Source: Flavobacteriaceae bacterium (GTDB taxonomy: Bacteria; Bacteroidota; Bacteroidia; Flavobacteriales; Flavobacteriaceae). Taken from it: a stretch of 64,000 nt of DNA. The DNA lies in contig JAIPBH010000011.1 of NCBI GenBank assembly GCA_021739635.1, forward strand, positions 62,001 to 126,000, read 5' to 3'. Below are positions 40,577 to 49,026 of this stretch, one piece after another. Position 1 is the first letter of the stretch. The number at the start of each line of letters is the position of its first letter. The notes under the pieces are model-generated. The model was given only the letters and a program-made list of their open reading frames with translations. It did not search any database and was not told the DNA's origin. Both the position numbers and the translations under genes were made by a program.

Positions 40577-41884
40577 TTATTTTTTTCCAAGTTTATGTCC
40601 CCAAATTGCAAAAAACAGAATAATGGCATAGCAAGGAATTAAAATCCAATAACTACTTGTGGCCGCACTTGATGTGGCATTTACTTGTTCTATACCACTT
40701 GCAATAAGGTCATGCTTAGATGCGTCAACCATTCTGCCATATAATGGAGGTATGATAGCACCGCCGGCAATAGCCATAATCAATAATGCCGATGCCGTTT
40801 TTGTAAACTTACCTAATCCTGCCAGTGTTAACGGCCATACCGCTGGCCATACTAAGGCATTCGCAATTCCTAAAGCAGCTACAAATAATATTGAAGTAAA
40901 ACCTGTTGTGCTTAATATACAGATACTAAAGATTATCCCTAGAGCTGCACTTATTTTTAAGGCCATATCTTGTTTAAGATATTTCGGAATTAAAAACACA
41001 CCCAAGGCGTATGTACCCACCATTGCCATTAATGTGAATGTTGTAAAAAATTTAGCATCTTCGGCAGAGAACCCAAGTGATATCCCATAAGCTATAATGG
41101 TATCTCCTGCTATTACCTCTGCGCCTACATAAACAAATAAGGTTAATACACCCAACCATAAATGAGGAAATTGAAAAATACTTGTTTTTGTTGTTATCCC
41201 TTCTTTTGTTTCTTCGGCAGAAACCGCTTCTACATGTGGCAGTGGTGCTTTTCTGATTAGTATTCCTAAAACAAACAACACGATTGCCATTATCAAATAA
41301 GGTGTGAAAACGCTATCGGCCATACTGTCTAAAAGAACTCCTTTTTCTTCTATACTTACCGTTAATAACTTTTCCTTAACTTCGTCTATACCAGAAAGTA
41401 ACAAGGCGCCAAATATTAAAGACCCTAACGCTCCGGCCGTTTTATTCGCTATTCCCATAATGGCAATACGTTTCGCACCACTTTCTATTGGCCCTAATAT
41501 TGTTATATAAGGATTTGACGCTGTTTGTAATATGGTCATTCCTAAACCTTGAATAAATATGGCTAATAAAAACACCCAATATGTTCTTGCCTCTGCAGCG
41601 GGAATGAAAACCAATGCACCAATGGCCATAATAATTAAACCTAAAGACATGCCTTTGCGGTAGCCAATTTTATTTAATATATAAGATGCTGGTAATGCCA
41701 TAACAACAAATGATATGTAGGATGCTGATGCTACAAGGTAAGATTGGGCTTCTGTTAATTCATTGATGGTTTTCATAAAAGGAATCAACGCACCGTTGAT
41801 CCAGGTTACAAACCCGAAGATGAAAAACAAGCCTGCTATAATGGCTATTGCTACGGTATTACTGCTTTTGGATGTTTGTGTCAT
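40577..41884 (-). CDS. MFS sugar permease (fucose-permease/NagP-like)
   Basis: 435 residues with about 12 membrane helices. The FucP-type N-terminus is recognisable (FFIFGFVTWINGALIPFMK), as are SYLVASASYISFVVMALPASY and FIQGLGMTILQTASNPYITILGP, strong signatures of the sugar MFS subfamily that includes GlcNAc permease NagP and fucose permease. It should import a monosaccharide across the inner membrane with protons. Placement between NahK-like and NagB genes makes GlcNAc or GalNAc the likely cargo, though specificity cannot be read from sequence. Confidence 0.88.
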   Translation of the reverse strand: MTQTSKSSNTVAIAIIAGLFFIFGFVTWINGALIPFMKTINELTEAQSYLVASASYISFVVMALPASYILNKIGYRKGMSLGLIIMAIGALVFIPAAEARTYWVFLLAIFIQGLGMTILQTASNPYITILGPIESGAKRIAIMGIANKTAGALGSLIFGALLLSGIDEVKEKLLTVSIEEKGVLLDSMADSVFTPYLIMAIVLFVLGILIRKAPLPHVEAVSAEETKEGITTKTSIFQFPHLWLGVLTLFVYVGAEVIAGDTIIAYGISLGFSAEDAKFFTTFTLMAMVGTYALGVFLIPKYLKQDMALKISAALGIIFSICILSTTGFTSILFVAALGIANALVWPAVWPLTLAGLGKFTKTASALLIMAIAGGAIIPPLYGRMVDASKHDLIASGIEQVNATSSAATSSYWILIPCYAIILFFAIWGHKLGKK

Positions 41885-41941
41885 AAGAATGGTTTAAATT
41901 ATTAATTAACTTTCAGGTTGAAAACCTTGATTATTTTAAAA

Positions 41942-43006
41942 TTACACTTCCATTTGAGCCATCATACTATCAATAAGTTTAAATTGATTTTTTGCTCTGT
42001 CTAAATTATGCTCTGGATACTTGGTTTTATAATATATATCGTTATTCATATAATCGGTTAAAAATCTTATAGCCATTATGAATATCATAGTTTTAGCTCC
42101 TAAAGGCAAGTATTTTAATTCTATCTGTGTCAAGGAAGCTTCTGTTTTTTCTAAAAATCCTTTATTATAACCTTGGTAATATTCAACATTAAATTCGACA
42201 AGGTCTAAATTAGACTCATCCTCCGCTGCTGTATTACAAATGGTTCTTATAGCGTCTCCAAAATCATAATGCACAATTCCAGACATTATGGTATCTGTAT
42301 CAATCACACAAAGACCTTTATTGTTTTTCGTAAATAAGGCATTCGATATTTTTGTATCGTTATGGGTAACTCGTGACTTAATAGCCCCCTTTTCTTTTAG
42401 ATTTTGAAGAATATGCATTTCTTCCTTTGATTCTATTACTCGGTCTATTAAGGATTTTGCGTTAAAAAGACGCTCTTTGGAAACTGATTGTAATGCAGAT
42501 TGAAATTGCGAATACCTAAAAGACATATCATGGAATTTAGGGATAACTTCTGTTAAAACCGAAGCATCAAAATCGCTAGTAAGATTTAAGAAATCTCCTG
42601 AAAGTTTTCCACCTTCATAAGCTACTTCCTTATTTGTAACAATTTCATGAGTTACACTATCCTTGATGTAAAACATAACATTCCAATAATTACCATCTTC
42701 ATCCTTATAATAATATTTATCATTTTTAGCTTGAACAAACGTTAATACACGTCGTTTAAGCTCAGTTTCTGATAAATGGGATAATTTTTTTTGAATATGT
42801 TTACTTACGCTTACTTTATTTGAAATTAACCCTGGTACATCTTTAAAAACAATATGATTGATACGTTGAAGAATATAAAATGGCTCTTCTTTAGTCTCTA
42901 TTAAAAAAGTATCATTAATATGACCAGATACTAATTCTTTATGCGACACATACTCTGAAGCATGATTGAATTGGTTGAACGTGTGGATTAATTTTTCTTG
43001 TGTCAT
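41942..43006 (-). CDS. Aminoglycoside phosphotransferase-fold sugar kinase, NahK-like (N-acetylhexosamine 1-kinase)
   Basis: 354 residues with the APH fold. The N-lobe begins VSGHINDTFLIETKEEPFYILQRIN. The C-lobe has the catalytic loop THNDTKISNALF (Asp and Asn) and the metal-binding Asp segment CVIDTDTIMSGIVHYDFGD. These stretches resemble bifidobacterial N-acetylhexosamine 1-kinase, which makes GlcNAc-1-P or GalNAc-1-P; similar proteins in gut Bacteroidota were once called mucin desulfatase. Its stop-to-start gap with the nucleotidyltransferase gene is 1 bp, so the two should work in sequence, HexNAc to HexNAc-1-P to UDP-HexNAc. Other hydroxylated sugars or choline are alternatives. Confidence 0.75.
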   Translation of the reverse strand: MTQEKLIHTFNQFNHASEYVSHKELVSGHINDTFLIETKEEPFYILQRINHIVFKDVPGLISNKVSVSKHIQKKLSHLSETELKRRVLTFVQAKNDKYYYKDEDGNYWNVMFYIKDSVTHEIVTNKEVAYEGGKLSGDFLNLTSDFDASVLTEVIPKFHDMSFRYSQFQSALQSVSKERLFNAKSLIDRVIESKEEMHILQNLKEKGAIKSRVTHNDTKISNALFTKNNKGLCVIDTDTIMSGIVHYDFGDAIRTICNTAAEDESNLDLVEFNVEYYQGYNKGFLEKTEASLTQIELKYLPLGAKTMIFIMAIRFLTDYMNNDIYYKTKYPEHNLDRAKNQFKLIDSMMAQMEV

Positions 43007-43007
43007 C

Positions 43008-43910
43008 TTACCAAAGGTTTTTTGAGTATATATTTTGCTCTTTTAATTGTTCAATCGCCTTTTGAACAATTTCTTTATCATCTTTGTAAGTGACTCCAAA
43101 CCATTTCGCGTCAGATTTCAAGACTTCTACTCTCGCCTTTCCAGACTTAATTATATGATTGACAATGGAAGGTAAATAAAATTCTGCCTTTAAATTTTTC
43201 GTATTCGCTTCCAAAAATTCCAGGAATAATTTGTCTCCAAATTCAAAACACTTTGGAGTAAATCCCCAAAAATTCATTGAAACTATGGTGTTTTCATCTA
43301 TGGGAATAAATTTATCGTTATCATCCTTTCGCATTAGTTTCCCATCAATCTTTTCAATATGTGTACGTTCGGTAACATCTATTAAAAAACCTTTTTCATT
43401 AACCAGACATTCGCCTCTAGATACATATCCATGGGCGGAAACCGTATTCTTTAACAAATACGCCATCATATTAAAATCATAGGAATCTCTGTCTTTTTTC
43501 GCCAAGGATTTCGCCATCACTTCAAAAGTTTCTTTACCATAAAAGTCGTCTCCATTTATAATGGCAAAATTCTCTTTAACCTCATCTTTTGCCATTAAGA
43601 GCGCATGACCGGTTCCCCAAGGCTTTGTTCTTTCAGAATTTATGTATTTTTGGGGAACATTTTCAAGTTCTTGAAATACATAAGCAACCTCGGCCTTTCC
43701 TTCTAGTTTTTTATCAAAAACGGCTCTAAACTCATTTTCGAAACTTTTTCTTATAATAAAAACAAACTTTCCGAAACCAGCTCGAAGTGCATCGTAAAGA
43801 GAAAAATCAATGATGGTATCGCCTTCAGGAGTGAATGTATCTATTTGCTTTAATCCTCCGTATCGGCTTCCCATTCCTGCTGCTAAAATTACCAATGTTG
43901 GTTTCTTCAT
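43008..43910 (-). CDS. Sugar-1-phosphate nucleotidyltransferase (NTP-transferase domain)
   Basis: 300 residues. The N-terminal nucleotide-binding signature LVILAAGMGSRYGGLKQ is at residues 5-21, and INGDDFYG (about residue 117) gives the metal-binding Asp. It transfers a nucleoside monophosphate, usually UMP, onto a sugar-1-phosphate. It is the promoter-proximal gene of the second leftward block and is tightly coupled to the NahK-like kinase. Together they resemble a salvage module making UDP-GlcNAc or UDP-GalNAc from freed sugars. The acceptor sugar is inferred. Confidence 0.82.
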   Translation of the reverse strand: MKKPTLVILAAGMGSRYGGLKQIDTFTPEGDTIIDFSLYDALRAGFGKFVFIIRKSFENEFRAVFDKKLEGKAEVAYVFQELENVPQKYINSERTKPWGTGHALLMAKDEVKENFAIINGDDFYGKETFEVMAKSLAKKDRDSYDFNMMAYLLKNTVSAHGYVSRGECLVNEKGFLIDVTERTHIEKIDGKLMRKDDNDKFIPIDENTIVSMNFWGFTPKCFEFGDKLFLEFLEANTKNLKAEFYLPSIVNHIIKSGKARVEVLKSDAKWFGVTYKDDKEIVQKAIEQLKEQNIYSKNLW

Positions 43911-44434
43911 TTTTTTTTACTTAATGCTTTAATAAAATAACGCTTTGTGTAAACAAAGTTATAAATAAAGATTAGGCAGTTAGTATGACTTTTACGGGAA
44001 AAAAGGAGGGTATTTTAGTTAAAACAACCTATAAAGAAACTATTACAGCAAGATGTTCATTTTAATTAATTCTGATTTTAAAATCACTCATTTTATTATC
44101 TGAGACCGACTTATTAATGCATTGAATTAATGCTAACGCCGTTACTTTTGATAGTATTCTAAGTAAATTCCATTAATAAAGACTTAGCATAATTTTTCTT
44201 ATTCTTAATTGAATTCAATGCCGCAGTAACAATTACTTTTAATTTCTATTGATAATATAAGTTACAAAAAAATTATGAAAAGCTAAGAAAAAAATTTAAA
44301 AAACAATAATTTATAAAGCACAAATTATATCGAGTTTTTCCTGAAAGAAGAGATGATTAATATTAATAGTAAACTAGTCTATTAAAAAACTCTATGTAAA
44401 TGACTAGTACGAATCTAAGGGAAAAGCTAAGAAA
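43911..44434. other. Gene-free AT-rich gap beside the group II intron
   Basis: These 524 bp separate the nucleotidyltransferase start from the 3' end of the intron. They must hold the promoter of the second leftward block. I see no coding sequence, RNA gene or clear repeat. Confidence 0.4.
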
Positions 44435-44476
44435 GTCGAGTAGGTAAAGGGGAATTTCACCCCTAAACCTCTCACA

Positions 44477-44510
44477 GAACCGTACGTGATAGTCTCCCAT
44501 CATACGGCTC
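44477..44510 (-). ncRNA. Group II intron domain V
   Basis: The 34-nt element begins GAGCCGTATG and ends CGTACGGTTC on the minus strand. It contains the AGC catalytic triad and pairs into the standard two-helix hairpin. It is followed at once by a domain VI-like stem-loop that ends near the 3' splice site. Confidence 0.85.
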
Positions 44511-44530
44511 TTCTTAAACCAAGACCGTAA

Positions 44531-45823
44531 TTATGGTCTTAACACGGGATATTGCCAATGATAGAAAAGATTGGGGTAACATCTGGATACCTTCTGTAAG
44601 TATCGATAGGCATAGACCCACTCCTTTCGCCTAAAACGACGGTATTTATTACGTACCCACTTGACCAAGCGAATATGCAATATCCTAAAGAGCTTCCTCA
44701 TATCCGACAATCGGAATTTTCCATAGTAATTGACCCATCCCATTATCTTTGGTCTTAGCAGTTCTGCTATCTTGCCAAGTGGTAGTTGTACCCAACGATG
44801 GATATCCCTCTTTCTTAGTTCTGATGCAATCCTACTGGTACTCTTTTGGCTGATGGCTGGGGTAAAGCCCAATACTTGCTTGCCCCTGACCCTTACTGTT
44901 CGAGGCTTGAACGTGAAGCCGAGAAAATCAAACTTCTGATAGGTTTCCTTGAGCTTAGGTTGCTTCTTTTGGTTGCGATGGCAATAGACAATCCTTGATT
45001 TCTCTTCATTGATTTCTAAGTGGCAACTCTTTAGTCGCCCCCTTATCGAACCGAGCAACTTTAATGCAGCATATTTATGTGTACAATGTACCACTATATC
45101 ATCTGCGTAACGTTCAAATTCCACATCAGGATGTTGTTTCTCCATCCATTTATCAAATACTATATCCATAAAGATATTGGCCAGTACAGGACTGATGACA
45201 CCACCCTGTGGCGTTCCCTTGCCTTCTGTATATAGCATGCCCCCATCGGATAACTGAACTGGTGCTTCCAGCCAGCGTTTTACATACAACAGAATGTGTT
45301 TCTGTTTTGTATGGTATTCCACTGCCTTTAACATCAAACCGTGGTCTATGTTATCAAAGAAACCTTTGATGTCCAAATCAATCACCCAGCTATATCTCAT
45401 ACAGTTAATCCTGCATTGTGATACGGCATCATGGGCAGATCGGTTGGGTCGATAGCCATAGCTATGGACACTAAATGTTTTATCGACCATGGTTTCCAGT
45501 TCTGTGGCTATCACCTGTTGAGCCACTCGGTCTATGACCGTAGGGATACCCAATGACCGTGTCCCTCCATTTCCTTTGGGGATCTTTACCTCTCGTACCG
45601 GTTTTGGAAAATAACTTCCACTGGCTAGCCTGTTCCATAACGGATATAGGTGCCTGCGTGGATTTTCTGTTATGTCCTTGATGGTCTCTCCATCTACGCC
45701 CGCACTTCCCCCATTGGCTTTTACTCGCTTAAAAGCCTCGTTTACCTGCAACTTTGTTATCGGTTGCGTCTTGTGCCCATCATCAAAAATCATCCTTAAA
45801 AAAAATTTTAAGTTGTTATACAA
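44531..45823 (-). CDS. ltrA: Group II intron reverse transcriptase/maturase
   Basis: 430 residues. The RT blocks run in order: GGSAGVDGETIKDI, YFPKPVREVKIPKGNGGTRSLGIPTVIDRVAQQ, YGYRPNRSAHDAV, DLDIKGFFDNIDH (first catalytic Asp), GTPQGGVISPVLANI and the catalytic ERYADDIVVH (RT5 YADD). A maturase X domain (about 310-420; LGFTFKPR, IMGWVNYYGKF) follows. There is no HNH endonuclease, so mobility would use nicked or single-stranded DNA targets. It promotes splicing and retrohoming of the intron in which it lies. It appears intact. Confidence 0.95.
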   Translation of the reverse strand: MYNNLKFFLRMIFDDGHKTQPITKLQVNEAFKRVKANGGSAGVDGETIKDITENPRRHLYPLWNRLASGSYFPKPVREVKIPKGNGGTRSLGIPTVIDRVAQQVIATELETMVDKTFSVHSYGYRPNRSAHDAVSQCRINCMRYSWVIDLDIKGFFDNIDHGLMLKAVEYHTKQKHILLYVKRWLEAPVQLSDGGMLYTEGKGTPQGGVISPVLANIFMDIVFDKWMEKQHPDVEFERYADDIVVHCTHKYAALKLLGSIRGRLKSCHLEINEEKSRIVYCHRNQKKQPKLKETYQKFDFLGFTFKPRTVRVRGKQVLGFTPAISQKSTSRIASELRKRDIHRWVQLPLGKIAELLRPKIMGWVNYYGKFRLSDMRKLFRILHIRLVKWVRNKYRRFRRKEWVYAYRYLQKVSRCYPNLFYHWQYPVLRP

Positions 45824-46469
45824 TACATGGACTTGCTTAAGTGAAGTCCTTCACTCGCAGGGACATTACGCCTGCTCTCTTGGATACTTTCGTTAATACG
45901 ACTTCATCCGCCCCAATATGGAACTTTGCTACTTTCTGGCTATTCCACTTCGGGACTGATGCCATTTTCGCTTGCCATTTCCATATTGGTTCTACTGTTC
46001 CTTGATAGCGCCTAGGTATAGTTCTTGCCCTCTATATGCCGTGTGCCGTGTAGCCAGTAATCAGGTAACCGCTACATTCTGTCTCGCAGGGCTGCTCCCC
46101 TTTGGTTTTGGCACAATAAAGGTTACTTTCGACACGTCAATAAGGGTTCACTTGCGTTCAACTCCTATACCCGTACCTTACAGGCAATAACCATAGTATG
46201 GCTTGCCTGCCTTGACCTTGTCGCTCAATACCTGTTCCCTTAGAAACAAGCACCACAAGGCGGTTTGAAAAAGATACCTGAATATCTTCCCCGATAGTCC
46301 AATTGTCTATCCAAAATCAAAGTGTGAGTCCTCTAACTTTCTAATTTGCTTTTAAGTTAGCTCGTTTCTTTTGGTCTTGATAAACCCTATCATCACCATC
46401 AAAGTTGCGTTGCCCTTTCAATGAACTTATTACTAATTCCATTCTATCCTAGGGCAACTCAGTACGCAC

Positions 46470-46892
46470 AGCAAGAGGGTAACACGCTAAAGCGATGTTA
46501 CTTTTTTCACCCCCTTAGTTTTCAGTAGTTTCGAGGGGTCGAATGAATTGTTATTTAATCATTTTTCACGAAAAAATGCTCGTAGACCAATAAAATTAAT
46601 ATATTTTTCCGTGAAAAAGTAGGCTTTGGGTACAATTTGTTACCTTTTGGTCTCTTTTGAAGTTTTAGAAATATTTATGAAGATTTAAAATTTGGTTTTT
46701 ACGAAAAAACTTGCTTAGCCCAGTAAAATCAATCATTTTTTTACTAAAAAAACAAATTTTGGCCCTGAATTCTCCAAAAACACTTCATAGTATTAGCTCG
46801 ATAGATGTTGGGGCTTTTAATTCGTAAAAAAATTAAAATGACAACATCTAATGTACGCACTTTTATATCCATTAGAATCCTTAAATTTGTGA
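46470..46892. other. Intron 5' exon with hairpin, and diverged repeats
   Basis: No gene is seen here. A hairpin at 46479-46501 (6-bp outer and 3-bp inner stem, minus-strand GTAACA...TGTTAC) lies 2 bp from the intron's IBS1. Two diverged direct repeats, about 46563-46640 and 46692-46765, each begin with an ACGAAAAAA motif. A long interrupted hairpin spans 46802-46852 (9-bp outer arm TAGATGTTG and 8-bp inner arm). TAAATTTG at 46882-46889 looks like a -7 box, but it is only 3 bp from the next ATG. Confidence 0.45.
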
Positions 46893-47102
46893 ATGGATCT
46901 TACCAATAGACAAACTAACATTGTAAATATTATTACCGATCAAGAAGTAGCAAGCTTGTCAACCATTAGAACATTATTGCCAGAGCCTATTAGTATTCCG
47001 ACCCTTGATAGGGAAATAAACAAACTGGTTTATTACAAGGTACTTTATCAAATTGGCAGGGGAAGAACCAAAGCCTATGCCCTATCTCCCACTTACAATT
47101 AA
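46893..47102 (+). CDS. Small winged-helix protein, possibly a truncated Fic-protein N-terminus
   Basis: 69 residues, MDLTNRQTNIVNIITDQEV to YALSPTYN. It reads as a compact winged helix: a helix-turn-helix with SIPTLDREINKLVYYKVL and a basic wing GRGRTKAYALSP. From memory it resembles the DNA-binding domain that precedes the catalytic domain in many Bacteroidota Fic proteins, in which the SPTYN-like end leads straight into the Fic part. Here a TAA follows at once and no HPFxxGNGR-type motif is present downstream. It may be a remnant or a free-standing regulator of the adjacent integrase. Function is unproven. Confidence 0.5.
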   Translation: MDLTNRQTNIVNIITDQEVASLSTIRTLLPEPISIPTLDREINKLVYYKVLYQIGRGRTKAYALSPTYN

Positions 47103-47535
47103 TATACTTATTTTAATTATAAAAACTACCGCACTCGCTCTGGCGAGTTTGGTTCATTTTTAAAGCGATGGATTCTCCCCGCTCAATATAGGACTAACAT
47201 AAAAAAAACGTTTTTAAATACCAGCCTCTAAATCCATCCCTTGAAAAACGTTTTACTGTATAACGTAAAATACATTTTTCTATATGACCTCCGATAGCAA
47301 ACAAAATGTGTGCAAAGAAACACATCTTGAATATTAACAATTATCCGAGCTACTTAATTTTTTTATATTTTACCTTGAGTGTTTCTAATCCCTTACTCTA
47401 CTTAAACTTTAGTTTTACAATATTTAATGCCCGTCCTGAATAAGGCTAAGAGTGTTTCTATAATAATAAATTTCCTTTCAATATACTCCTCATAAGGCGA
47501 CGTGAGTGTATTGAAAGGAAATTCTTTTTTAAACC
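47103..47535. other. Gene-free region downstream of the integrase, with short repeats
   Basis: The 433 bp carry no convincing gene. AAAAACGTTTT occurs at 47204-47214 and 47244-47254, exactly 40 bp apart. GAGTGTTTCTA occurs at 47377-47387 and 47450-47460. The large inverted repeat at 47469-47523 is listed separately. Their role is unknown; recombination or replication signals are possible. Confidence 0.4.
47469..47523. terminator. Long inverted repeat at the integrase 3' end
   Basis: A 20-bp stem with one mismatch (47469-47488 against 47504-47523) and a 15-nt loop starts 12 bp past the integrase stop. A T-run follows on the plus strand. It probably terminates transcription arriving from either side, although its length is unusual for a plain terminator. 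Confidence 0.6.
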
Positions 47536-48825
47536 TTAAAAATTATAGGTCTTATTTATTATTTGGGACTGTTCTTTCTTCGTTTTAAATCTAATTAGTA
47601 GATTATTTATATCCTCGCTTATCTTGGTTTCCACTACCCTTGCATAAATCTGTGTTGTCGATAGTTTTGCATGCCCCAAAAGTTTTGAAACCGTTTCTAT
47701 GGGAACACCATTGGACAGCATAACCGTGGTGGCAAAGGTATGTCTAGCAACATGAAAGGTTATGTTCTTGTGAATCCCAATAGCCGTTGCTATCTCCTTT
47801 AGGTATTTGTTGGCTTTCTGGTTTGAGCTTAACGGCAATAGTGGCTTGCCTGTTCTGTTCCCTGAATGTTCCCTATACTTATTGATGATGTCCATAGCCT
47901 GCGGTAAAATGGGAACTTTCACCGTTTCATTGGTCTTCTCACGTTTGGTGAATATCCAATAATTATTATCTATCCCTTTGGTTATTTGATTGTGTGTAAG
48001 TTCCTTGACATCAACATAAGATAAGCCTGTATAGCATGAAAACAGAAAACAGTCCTTTACCCTTTCCAAACGGTCATTATTGAAATAAGTACCCTCTATG
48101 AGTTGCAGTTCTCTTTCTGAAAGGTATTGTCTATCGTACTTTTCAAACTTTAGCTGGAATTGGGTAAATGGGTTCTTTGCCACCCATTCCAGTTTAATGC
48201 CCAGGTTTATGATTTTCTTAAAGCGTTCCAAATGTTTCATGACACCATTGTTGCTCAACATCAGTTGCTTATTTGTGTTCTTATAGTTCCTTAGGTACTG
48301 TTCAAAATCAATGATAAAGCGATAGTTCAACTGTTTTAAATAGATATCCTTTGCTTTTTGTTTTTGCTTTAGAAATTTGTGGAGATACCTTTCCGTGGTA
48401 TAATAGTTTTTCATGGTGCCCTGTTTTAGCACGGTAACCATATTGGTATTATGGTAGGCTATTAACTCATTTAGGGTCTTATGGGTATCGTCCGCTCCCA
48501 AGTATCTTGACTTAATGGCGTTGGCGGTCACTATTTTGGATTCTTCCAAAAGTTGTTTATGGCAATCCAATAACCTGCTGTACTCTTGGTCGAGGTACTT
48601 GTTCAAGGTCCGTATGGGATACGAGCTGCCCCGTCCCCTATTTTTGGAGGCATCCCAATCCCTTTGTTGGACATGGCGCTTTAGACTGATCTCGGAACGC
48701 TTGCCATTGACCGTAATACGGGCATAAATGAATAGTTCCTGCGGCTTGCTTCGGGACTTTCTTGTGAAGAAAACCACCGAAAAGGTGTTGCTTGTTTGCA
48801 TTTTTAAGAAGCTTTCGTTAAACAT
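47536..48825 (-). CDS. Tyrosine recombinase (island integrase)
   Basis: 429 residues. An N-terminal arm-binding domain (about 15-105; VVFFTRKSRSKPQELFIYARI, typical of Bacteroidota integrases), a SAM-like core-binding domain (about 115-215) and the catalytic domain follow. Visible catalytic boxes are HVARHTFATTVM (His-x-x-Arg, about 358-362), LLGHAKLSTTQIYARV (His, then the nucleophile Tyr near 392). At box I the usual Arg is replaced by Ser in CYTGLSYVDV (about residue 267), as reported for IntDOT of the Bacteroides element CTnDOT. It is adjacent to the tRNA-Pro attachment site, so it most likely inserted this island. It looks intact. Composition is less AT-rich than the backbone. Confidence 0.93.
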   Translation of the reverse strand: MFNESFLKMQTSNTFSVVFFTRKSRSKPQELFIYARITVNGKRSEISLKRHVQQRDWDASKNRGRGSSYPIRTLNKYLDQEYSRLLDCHKQLLEESKIVTANAIKSRYLGADDTHKTLNELIAYHNTNMVTVLKQGTMKNYYTTERYLHKFLKQKQKAKDIYLKQLNYRFIIDFEQYLRNYKNTNKQLMLSNNGVMKHLERFKKIINLGIKLEWVAKNPFTQFQLKFEKYDRQYLSERELQLIEGTYFNNDRLERVKDCFLFSCYTGLSYVDVKELTHNQITKGIDNNYWIFTKREKTNETVKVPILPQAMDIINKYREHSGNRTGKPLLPLSSNQKANKYLKEIATAIGIHKNITFHVARHTFATTVMLSNGVPIETVSKLLGHAKLSTTQIYARVVETKISEDINNLLIRFKTKKEQSQIINKTYNF

Positions 48826-48935
48826 TTACTTGCAAAAACAAAAGTCAAATCATTCTTAAATGTTCCTTAAAACTACAACAATTCCAGTAAATGAGTGTTC
48901 ACCGATTTGCACACCTTTTATATGATTTCAATTGG

Positions 48936-48957
48936 TTTTATTTGATATCAAATAAAA
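48936..48957. promoter_or_regulatory. Perfect 22-bp palindrome upstream of the integrase
   Basis: The 11-bp half TTTTATTTGAT is followed by its exact reverse complement. It lies about 110 bp upstream of the integrase start and 70 bp from the attachment site, in a gene-free gap. It is a candidate operator or excision-factor site; no protein is assigned. Confidence 0.45.
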
Positions 48958-48970
48958 TAGCTAAAAACAA

Positions 48971-49004
48971 AAAACACTGATAATCATACAATTAACAGTG
49001 TTTT
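48971..49004 (-). terminator. Island-borne terminator for tRNA-Pro
   Basis: A 9-bp stem (AAAACACTG at 48971-48979 with 48996-49004) has a 16-nt loop. On the minus strand the stem is followed by a T-rich run. It lies 24 bp beyond the tRNA 3' end and would replace the tRNA terminator displaced to 5017-5052 by the island. Confidence 0.6.
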
Positions 49005-49026
49005 GATACTTCCTATTTCTATGTTC

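Larger units (their letters stand above)
44435..46469 (-). mobile_element. Group II intron (~2.0 kb) with its reverse transcriptase
   Basis: On the minus strand the 5' end reads GTGCG (46469-46465), the group II consensus. A seven-base EBS1, GGCAAGA, at 46029-46023 pairs with the exon bases TCTTGCT just before the junction (46476-46470), one pair being G-U. This supports the 5' boundary. A ~640-nt structured leader (domain I features) precedes the open reading frame. A 34-nt domain V is at 44510-44477 and a domain VI hairpin follows, with the 3' end near 44435. The composition is more GC-rich than the surrounding island. The protein lacks an endonuclease domain. Confidence 0.85.

Noticed and set aside
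40659-41090. 143-codon plus-strand frame
   Set aside because: It lies wholly antisense to the sugar permease, whose protein signature is clear.
44531-45823. Retron or diversity-generating reverse transcriptase
   Set aside because: The X/maturase domain and the surrounding domain V, EBS1 and GTGCG signals identify a group II intron.
45972-46190. 72-codon plus-strand frame
   Set aside because: It lies in the structured RNA part of the group II intron, antisense to domain I.
46563-46765. CRISPR array
   Set aside because: Only two diverged repeat units are present, they are unequal, and no cas gene is nearby.
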